A stretch of DNA of 64,000 bases. It comes from Rhodospirillaceae bacterium (GTDB lineage: Bacteria > Pseudomonadota > Alphaproteobacteria > UBA828). Positions 57,693 through 64,000 of the stretch are shown piece by piece (the stretch's first letter is position 1; every line of letters starts with the position of its first letter). Made by a program: the position numbers and the translations under genes. The notes under the pieces were generated by a model. The model saw only the letters and a list, made by a program, of their open reading frames with translations, made no database searches and had not been told where the DNA came from. The DNA lies in NCBI GenBank assembly GCA_002728135.1, contig PBVE01000002.1, positions 308,755-372,754 on the forward strand, written 5' to 3'.

Positions 57693-59477
57693 TTATAAAG
57701 GCCAAACTAATAAAATCAAAGGAGTTGCGACTGCAACAATTATTATCTCTAGTGGCAATCCCATTCTCCAATAATCGAGAAACTTGTAGGCACCAGGTCC
57801 CATGACTAAAGTATTGTTTTGATGGCCAATAGGTGTGAGAAATGCACAGCTTGCACCCACTGCAACAGCCATTAAAAATGCATCTGCATTAACATTTAGA
57901 TTTTGGGCGAGATTCATTGCAATTGGAGCCATAATTACTGCTGTAGCTGCATTATTGACAATATCAGATAATGTCATTGTAACTACAAGAACAAGAATTA
58001 ACACAACCACAGGAGATAGTCCTGAGCCAATATCCAGAATAACATCAGCTATTAATTCTGTGGTTCCCGATGTTTGTAATGCACCTCCAACTGGAATCAT
58101 AGACCCAAGTAACACTATTACAGGCCAATTTATTGACTCATATGCCTCTTTTAATGAAATTGACTTTATACCTAACATTGCAACTGCAGCCATGCCTAAT
58201 GATATAGGTGCGCTTAAAAGTCCAGTTGAAGTTGCGGTAATTGCAGCAATAAAAATGCTAATTGATACCCAAGCCCGTTCTGAAAAATTTATCCGAACCC
58301 CTCTCTCAGCAAGCGGCAAACAACCAATTTGTGATAAAGCTGCTAACATCTGCTCCTCTGACCCATGTAAAAGAAGAACATCACCAGCACGCAATCTGGC
58401 ACGGCCAAGACGTGCTCTGGTTGACGCACCCTCCCGAGACAAAGCTAAGAGATTTATTCCATATCTACTTCTTAACTTTATACCTAAAGCAGTTCGATTC
58501 TCGATCATACCTCCCGGACTAACAACAGCTTCGATAAGCGTATGACTACCTAATTTTAAATCTTCAGTAACTTTGGGTCCTGTACCAACCAATTCAATTT
58601 CGAGACTTGCAATCAGTTTATCTATGTTTTCAGCTGACACTTCAACAATTAGAATATCCTCTATCCCTAAACGTCCTTGCCAGCTCATAACAGGTTCACG
58701 GTTTTCAGATCTAATTATTCCTATAACCTTTGCATCACATTTTCTAAATAATTCAGTTACGCCTCGACGACCTTTACCAATTAGTATTGAATCTTCTTTT
58801 GCTTGAAACTCAGCTAAATAAGCTGCCACTTTAAAAAGATCTTTGCTAGAACTATTTTCTCTACGTTTTTTTGGTATAAGTCGCCACCCAAAAAATACAA
58901 CAAATAACATCCCCACTAATGCAATAGGTCCACCAACTGGCGCAAAATCAAACATTCTAAAAGGTTCGCCAGAAACAGAAGAGCGAAAAGTTGCTATAAT
59001 AATGTTTGGAGGTGTACCAATTAATGTCACCAGCCCACCCAGAATAGAGGCAAATGCTATTGGCATAAGTATAATAGATGGTGAGTGGGCGGCTTGTTTA
59101 GCAGATTTTATGGCAACAGGCATAAGCATCGCAAGAGCACCTACATTATTCATAAATGCAGAAAGTAGTGATGCCAACCCACCTATTAAGCCAATGTGGT
59201 TGCTAGGACCTTTATTTAAAGCAGAAGATAAACGACCTGTTAAAGCATCAATAATACCTGAACCAGAGAGTGTCTGACTAATAATTAAGACAGCGCCAAC
59301 AGTAATTACAGCGGGATGACCAAACCCTAGAAATGCCTGTTCTGGTGGAATTAAACCTAAAACTACAGAAACCATTAATGCGCCAAATGCGACTAAATCA
59401 TATCGCCAACGACCCCACACAAAAAACAGTAAAGTAGCAGCTAAAACTGAGCATATAGCGATTTGTTCGTAATTCAT
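57693..59477 (-). CDS. SLC13-type anion permease with two TrkA-C domains
   Basis: The 594-residue inner-membrane protein is of the DASS/SLC13 group. Membrane segments occupy about residues 4-200 and 395-594. The soluble middle (about 205-390) contains two RCK_C/TrkA-C type units, seen as GVTELFRKCDAKVIGIIRSE and GIKLRSRYGINLLALSREG. GTPPNIIIATFR and the C-terminal PIGHQNNTLVMGPGAYKF are the repeated substrate-binding hairpins. Such proteins carry sulfate or di-carboxylates with sodium or protons. It may supply or export an anion of the adjacent enzymes, an inference. Confidence 0.85.
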   Translation of the reverse strand: MNYEQIAICSVLAATLLFFVWGRWRYDLVAFGALMVSVVLGLIPPEQAFLGFGHPAVITVGAVLIISQTLSGSGIIDALTGRLSSALNKGPSNHIGLIGGLASLLSAFMNNVGALAMLMPVAIKSAKQAAHSPSIILMPIAFASILGGLVTLIGTPPNIIIATFRSSVSGEPFRMFDFAPVGGPIALVGMLFVVFFGWRLIPKKRRENSSSKDLFKVAAYLAEFQAKEDSILIGKGRRGVTELFRKCDAKVIGIIRSENREPVMSWQGRLGIEDILIVEVSAENIDKLIASLEIELVGTGPKVTEDLKLGSHTLIEAVVSPGGMIENRTALGIKLRSRYGINLLALSREGASTRARLGRARLRAGDVLLLHGSEEQMLAALSQIGCLPLAERGVRINFSERAWVSISIFIAAITATSTGLLSAPISLGMAAVAMLGIKSISLKEAYESINWPVIVLLGSMIPVGGALQTSGTTELIADVILDIGSGLSPVVVLILVLVVTMTLSDIVNNAATAVIMAPIAMNLAQNLNVNADAFLMAVAVGASCAFLTPIGHQNNTLVMGPGAYKFLDYWRMGLPLEIIIVAVATPLILLVWPL

Positions 59478-59552
59478 GAATCCAAAAAATTAATAATAAA
59501 TTAAAAAAACATATCTATAAAATGATTCAAACACACCTATAAAATGATTTTG

Positions 59553-59783
59553 CTAATTATCCCCACGAAGTATTACAAAAGTATAAACCCCATTCTCTTC
59601 GTTTTGTTTTAAAAGCTTGTGTCCCGCTTGATCACAAAATACACCAAAGTCCATTACAGAAGCAGCATCTGTTGAAAAAACTCTCAGAATTGCCTGCGGC
59701 GGCAGCTCTTTCAGTACCTTTCTTGCACGAAGAACAGGTAAGGGGCACATAAGCCCTGTAGTATCTAGTATTTTTTCTTCCAT
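59553..59783 (-). CDS. TusA-family sulfurtransferase
   Basis: The 76-residue protein has the TusA/SirA fold signature: the catalytic Cys13 in GLMCPLPVLRARKVLKELP and the later stretch FCDQAGHKLL. TusA proteins relay persulfide sulfur from a cysteine desulfurase to tRNA thiolation, molybdenum cofactor or sulfur-oxidation systems. It is a stand-alone gene 75 bases from the SLC13 gene on the same strand. It could act with the MOSC protein or be the general cell TusA; sequence cannot decide. Confidence 0.85.
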   Translation of the reverse strand: MEEKILDTTGLMCPLPVLRARKVLKELPPQAILRVFSTDAASVMDFGVFCDQAGHKLLKQNEENGVYTFVILRGDN

Positions 59784-59935
59784 TAAGAATTACCATAGAA
59801 ATTAAAATAACAAACTTTTTATATATTTCATGGGATTACCTGCAAATAAGGGCTGCCATGGCTTTATAAATACAAATGAACAAAAAGACTAAAGTGGCTA
59901 ATAACTAAATGCATGCTTATCAAATTAACTATAAA

Positions 59936-60023
59936 TGGCGGAGGGACGGGGATTCGAACCCCGGTTACCTTTCAGTAAACACGCTTTCCAAGCGTGCGCC
60001 TTAAGCCACTCGGCCACCCCTCC
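59936..60023 (-). tRNA. tRNA-Ser(GGA)
   Basis: On the minus strand GGAGGGG at the 5' end pairs with the TCCCTCC at the 3' end (one G-T pair), and CCA is encoded (59938-59936). The stem CACGC/GCGTG encloses TTGGAAA with anticodon GGA (plus-strand 59987-59989), reading UCC and UCU. A long variable arm and the T-loop TTCGAATCC confirm a serine tRNA. It faces the other tRNA-Ser at 48.3 kb. Confidence 0.95.
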
Positions 60024-60156
60024 TTTTCTGATTTATAAATATCAGGTTACACAAATTTCATAAAAGTCGAAAATCAATAATATTTATCTTATTATTTTTT
60101 ACCAAGATAACAGTCACAATCAAGTCTACAAGTTTCAATTATGCATTAAGGTAATT

Positions 60157-60462
60157 ATGAGAGTAATTCGTTGGTTTTGTTACATTCATTTATTTCTAGC
60201 TCTAGGGATATGGTGCTTTGAGTTATTTAATATGATTTTAGAAGGAAATTATCGTTTCATAAGCACCGGGGAGCTATGGGCCTCAATAGACAAAAATAGT
60301 TTAGTTGGACTTCAAGCATTAATTGAAAACAATACTTGGTACTGGCTTTGGTGGAAAATTATATTTCCTCTGCTAACCCTTCCAGCATGGGTTATACCTC
60401 TAATATTAGGTTTATGTGCACTAATAATCAATTTAGTTTCAAAAATTTTACAAAAAAAATAG
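60157..60462 (+). CDS. Small membrane protein of unknown function
   Basis: The 101-residue protein has two hydrophobic stretches, at about 5-28 and 65-96, and a polar loop between them with FISTGELWASIDKNSLVGLQ. It is rich in Trp. The basic C-terminus SKILQKK suggests it faces the cytoplasm. No family is recognised beyond small integral membrane proteins. AAGG lies 8 bases before the ATG, and the coding frame is complete, so it is likely a real gene. It converges on lepA with 15 bases between. Confidence 0.6.
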   Translation: MRVIRWFCYIHLFLALGIWCFELFNMILEGNYRFISTGELWASIDKNSLVGLQALIENNTWYWLWWKIIFPLLTLPAWVIPLILGLCALIINLVSKILQKK

Positions 60463-60477
60463 CTTATATAAACTAGC

Positions 60478-62280
60478 CTATTCCTTATCCATTTTTAATG
60501 CAGCAAGAAATGCCTCCTGAGGTATTTCAACATTACCTATTTGCCTCATACGTTTTTTACCGCGTTTTTGTCTCTCGAGTAATTTACGTTTTCGGCTTAC
60601 ATCCCCACCATAACATTTTGCAGTTACATCTTTTCTCAATGCACTAACAGTTTCTCTCGCAATAACCTTACCTCCAATAGCCGCCTGAATTGCTATCTTA
60701 AATAGCTGGCGAGGAATAAGACCTTTAAGTCTTTGGCATAAAGCTCGCCCCCTAGATTCAGCATAATTTCTATGAACAATCATCGCCAAAGCATCAACGC
60801 TTTCACCATTAATCAAAATATTTAACTTGACCAAATCACTCCGCTGATAATTTTCTATCTGATAATCAAAACTTGCATATCCTCTTGATACAGATTTCAA
60901 ACGATCATAAAAATCAAAAACCACCTCATTTAAAGGCAAATTGTAAACAACCATCGCTCTATTACCAACATAGGTTAATTCTACCTGATTGCCCCTTTTT
61001 TCTTCGCATAGGGATAATACTGGACCAAGATAATCATCCGGCACTATTATTGTTGCCTTGATCCATGGTTCCTCAATAGTATCAATTCTAGTAGGATCAG
61101 GCATATCAGCGGGATTATGCAGTTCAATAGCCTCACCAGTAGTCAGAGTAAGTCTATAAATAACTGAAGGTGCTGTTGCTACAAGCTCAAGACTAAATTC
61201 GCGCTCTAGACGCTCTTGAACAATCTCAAGGTGCAATAAACCTAAAAACCCACAACGAAAACCAAAACCAAGGGCTGGAGATGACTCAGCTTCAAAAACA
61301 AAACTTGAGTCATTGAGGCGTAATCTTGATAAGCTTTCCCTTAAACGCTCGTATTCCGCACTATCTGATGGAAAAAGCCCACAAAAAACTACAGGTTGAG
61401 TAGCTTTAAAACCTGGTAATGCCTCTTCAGTTGGATTCTTATCATTTGTAATTGTGTCCCCTACCTCACAATCTGAAACATCCTTTATACTTGCTGTTAT
61501 GAATCCTATTTCTCCAGCACTCAAGGAATCAACATTAATTGTTTTTGGGGTAAATATACCTACCTGCTCAACATTATGTTTATTACCAGAGGACATCATT
61601 TTTATATTCATACCTTTGGTAATTTCTCCATCTACAATTCTTAACAAAATTACAACACCAAGGTATGAATCATACCAACTATCAACTAACATTGCTTTAA
61701 GAGGCCTATTAAAATCACCTTCAGGTGGTGGTAATCTGTTAACCAGAGCCTCTAGAACAAACTCAACACCTTGCCCCGTTTTAGCAGAGATTGTTATCGC
61801 ATTTGAAGAATCAATTCCTATTACTTCGTCTATTTGCCTCTTAATACGTTCGGGCTCTGCTGATGGTAGGTCAATTTTGTTCAAAACGGGTATGATTTCA
61901 TGATCAGAATCAATAGCCAAATAAGTGTTTGCGAGTGTTTGTGCCTCAACTCCTTGGGTTGCATCAACGACCAAAAGAGATCCCTCACAGGCTGCAAGAG
62001 AACGACTAACTTCATATGCAAAATCCACATGACCGGGGGTATCAACCAAATTTAGAATATATTCTATTCCATCTTTTGATTTGTATTTTAGACGGACCGT
62101 TTGGGCCTTTATGGTTATGCCCCTCTCGCGTTCTAGGTCCATGGAGTCAAGAACCTGACTTCTCATTTCTCTATCATCTAACCCACCACAGACCTGAATA
62201 AGGCGATCAGCAAGTGTAGACTTACCATGGTCGATATGTGCAACGATTGAAAAGTTTCGTATATGCGAAAGTTTGGTCAT
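60478..62280 (-). CDS. lepA: Elongation factor 4 (LepA)
   Basis: LepA is a ribosome-binding GTPase linked to back-translocation and to 30S assembly. The 600-residue protein has the G domain with AHIDHGKST near 14-22, [14 protein letters not shown], and the switch [10 protein letters not shown]. The EF-G-like domains follow, and the unique C-terminal domain contains [17 protein letters not shown]-like [39 protein letters not shown] and the [24 protein letters not shown] tail. It is complete. pheT lies upstream on the same strand. Confidence 0.96.
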   Translation of the reverse strand: MTKLSHIRNFSIVAHIDHGKSTLADRLIQVCGGLDDREMRSQVLDSMDLERERGITIKAQTVRLKYKSKDGIEYILNLVDTPGHVDFAYEVSRSLAACEGSLLVVDATQGVEAQTLANTYLAIDSDHEIIPVLNKIDLPSAEPERIKRQIDEVIGIDSSNAITISAKTGQGVEFVLEALVNRLPPPEGDFNRPLKAMLVDSWYDSYLGVVILLRIVDGEITKGMNIKMMSSGNKHNVEQVGIFTPKTINVDSLSAGEIGFITASIKDVSDCEVGDTITNDKNPTEEALPGFKATQPVVFCGLFPSDSAEYERLRESLSRLRLNDSSFVFEAESSPALGFGFRCGFLGLLHLEIVQERLEREFSLELVATAPSVIYRLTLTTGEAIELHNPADMPDPTRIDTIEEPWIKATIIVPDDYLGPVLSLCEEKRGNQVELTYVGNRAMVVYNLPLNEVVFDFYDRLKSVSRGYASFDYQIENYQRSDLVKLNILINGESVDALAMIVHRNYAESRGRALCQRLKGLIPRQLFKIAIQAAIGGKVIARETVSALRKDVTAKCYGGDVSRKRKLLERQKRGKKRMRQIGNVEIPQEAFLAALKMDKE

Positions 62281-62329
62281 TGTCTTGAGAAAACTCTTGC
62301 TAGGTCTGATATAGACAAAATATCTAAAT

Positions 62330-64000
62330 TCAACTTCTTAAGATTCCTGCAGTATGTCTATGAACACTGTGTATGATTTTCCTAGCTACCGATTCAATTT
62401 CCTCTTCAGTAAGGGTTCTATCGTCTGGCTGAAGCCTTACTGTAATCCCTACAGATTTATAACCAGCACCAACACCTTTACCTGTGTAAATATCAAAAAC
62501 AAATACATCACTTATCAACGCTTTTTCAACTCCTTTAGCTGCTCTAACAATTTCTTGAGACGGAATTTTTTCTTCCACAATAAATGCAAAATCTCTATCT
62601 ACCGACTGAAAATCTGAAGCATTTAAGGCAGGTCTTGTTGTAATAATCTTCCCTTTGGGGGCAGGGATAGCGTCTAAAAATACTTCAAATCCAACCACAG
62701 TTCCTGATAAATCAAAGTGTGAAATTACTGCTGGGTGTATCTCGCCAAATCTTCCTAGAACTTTTGTTCCTAATCTATATTCACCAGAACGGCCTGGATG
62801 ATACCAATCTAGAATACACTTTGTAACTTGGATCTTATTAACTGGAGCCCCAGCCGCCTCTAATGCCGTTAAAGAATCTGCCTTAGCATCAAATACATCT
62901 ACCGTTCGCATACCACCCTGCCAATGACGCCCTTGAAAATTTCCTGCTCTAACGCCAGCTGCTACATATCTTTGTGCATCTTCTGTATCACCCTCAAACT
63001 GAGGTCCTATTTCATAAAATCCTGCATCCTTGTAACCACGGTCAGCATTTTTACTTAATGCATCGATAAGGTTAGGGAAAATGGATGGACGCATTACATC
63101 TAATTCAGAACTTATGGGATTTTCCAATACTAGCTCTTGCACAGCACCATCAAATTTTAAGGCTTTTGCCTTTGAAATAAAGGAATACGTCACTGTTTCT
63201 AAAAGGCCTCTGGTAGCCAAGGCTCTCCGAGTACGACCTGCACGCTGATCAATAAGAGGCAGCTTATTTTTTTTGCTTGTGTTCGTTTTTGGCAAGGAAA
63301 TTGGGGGTATTTTATCATATCCAATTATTCTCAGAACCTCTTCTACCAAGTCTGCCTCTCCATCAATATCACCTCGCCATGAAGGGGGCACCACGTTAAA
63401 CCCTGTTTTATTTTTTTTACATTTAAAACCTAAATCATTAAGAATTTTGATATCTTGAAAATTTTCTATACTTAACCCCCCTAATGATTGAGTCCGTTCG
63501 GGTCTATAAAAAATTTCACGTTTCCATTTTGGAACTGTGCCTAAAACCTGCACATCACTGGGTTCTCCACCACAAATATCAATAATCATCTTTGTTGCAA
63601 GTTCCATACCATCTGCAGCAAATTCAGGATCAATACCCCTCTCAAATCGATAACGGGCATCGCTTTCAATACCTAGCTTTCTGCCAGTTGTTGCTGTTCG
63701 AATTGGATCAAAAAGAGCAATCTCTATTAAAATATTCTTTGTATTCCCCGTACAACCTGTTTTTTCTCCACCAATAACTCCGCCTAAGCTTACTACACCA
63801 TTTGTATCTTCGATGACTGTCATACCATCATCAATTACATAAGTTTTTTCATTTAAGGCATCAAAATTTTGAGATCCTGACATGATTTTTAAAAAAAGCT
63901 TTTCACCAACTAATTTATCGGCATCAAATGCATGAACTGGTCTATTCCGGTCATAGGTTAAATAATTTGTGACATCTACTATTGCTGAAATTGGTCTTAA
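62330..64000 (-). CDS. pheT: Phenylalanine-tRNA ligase beta subunit, C-terminal part (start outside window)
   Basis: The frame is open to the window edge, so the N-terminal part (with the tRNA-binding domain) lies outside. About 556 residues are present. PheT is the large subunit of PheRS. Visible are the B3/B4 region ([29 protein letters not shown]), [37 protein letters not shown], the B5 domain with [16 protein letters not shown], and the C-terminal anticodon-binding (FDX-ACB) domain starting ATTRP-like [23 protein letters not shown] and ending [10 protein letters not shown]. lepA follows after 49 bases. Confidence 0.95.
   Translation of the reverse strand, partial: LRPISAIVDVTNYLTYDRNRPVHAFDADKLVGEKLFLKIMSGSQNFDALNEKTYVIDDGMTVIEDTNGVVSLGGVIGGEKTGCTGNTKNILIEIALFDPIRTATTGRKLGIESDARYRFERGIDPEFAADGMELATKMIIDICGGEPSDVQVLGTVPKWKREIFYRPERTQSLGGLSIENFQDIKILNDLGFKCKKNKTGFNVVPPSWRGDIDGEADLVEEVLRIIGYDKIPPISLPKTNTSKKNKLPLIDQRAGRTRRALATRGLLETVTYSFISKAKALKFDGAVQELVLENPISSELDVMRPSIFPNLIDALSKNADRGYKDAGFYEIGPQFEGDTEDAQRYVAAGVRAGNFQGRHWQGGMRTVDVFDAKADSLTALEAAGAPVNKIQVTKCILDWYHPGRSGEYRLGTKVLGRFGEIHPAVISHFDLSGTVVGFEVFLDAIPAPKGKIITTRPALNASDFQSVDRDFAFIVEEKIPSQEIVRAAKGVEKALISDVFVFDIYTGKGVGAGYKSVGITVRLQPDDRTLTEEEIESVARKIIHSVHRHTAGILRS

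Overview
This 64 kb window is AT-rich (roughly mid-30s % GC by eye), densely coding chromosomal DNA of a bacterium. Gene order and protein features point to an alphaproteobacterium, most likely a streamlined marine lineage. The evidence is the runs dapF-mtaB-ftsY against ffh-rpsP-rimM-trmD-rplS-leuCDB-asd, sdhCDAB-mdh-sucCD-lpd, xerC-tal-priA-atpHAGDC, and rplU-rpmA-obgE-proB-proA-nadD-rsfS-rlmH-gpmI-ctpA-rppH. I cannot place it more precisely without a tree. No insertion sequence, prophage or CRISPR array was seen.

Layout: (1) 1-7 kb: the end of dapE, a minus-strand yejABEF peptide ABC transporter and a NUDIX hydrolase. (2) 7-19.7 kb: ftsY, mtaB and dapF on the minus strand; then, divergently, ffh, the S16/RimM/TrmD/L19 ribosome group, leucine synthesis (leuCDB), asd, and a TPR protein with a glycosyltransferase-like C-terminus. 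(3) 19.8-28.2 kb: a TCA block (sdhCDAB, mdh, sucCD, lpd) from which the usual sucA and sucB are absent. (4) 28.2-38.3 kb: xerC, tal, priA, the F1 ATP synthase operon and a diiron ferritin-like protein. (5) 38.4-48.1 kb: minus-strand housekeeping genes from rplU back to rppH, with an intrinsic terminator after rpmA. (6) 48.3-60 kb: an accessory block that lies between two inward-facing tRNA-Ser genes. It holds a Lin0512-family protein, an HD-GAF fusion, an unrecognised 269-residue protein, a two-subunit CoA-transferase, a MOSC protein, a split ThDP decarboxylase, two LLM flavin oxidoreductases around an NTF2-like protein, an SLC13/TrkA-C transporter and a TusA-like protein. (7) 60-64 kb: a small membrane protein, lepA and the C-terminal part of pheT.

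The backbone is ordinary central metabolism and translation. The most interesting parts are the accessory block, which reads as an uncharacterised 2-oxo-acid or organosulfur-type catabolic cassette (an inference, not shown), the missing sucAB at its usual site, the missing envC and polysaccharide deacetylase near ctpA, and the oppositely charged long tails on ribosomal proteins S16 and L21. Several starts are non-ATG (ffh, trmD, atpH, nadD, rppH, xerC, the HD-GAF gene, the ThDP beta subunit and the NTF2-like gene).
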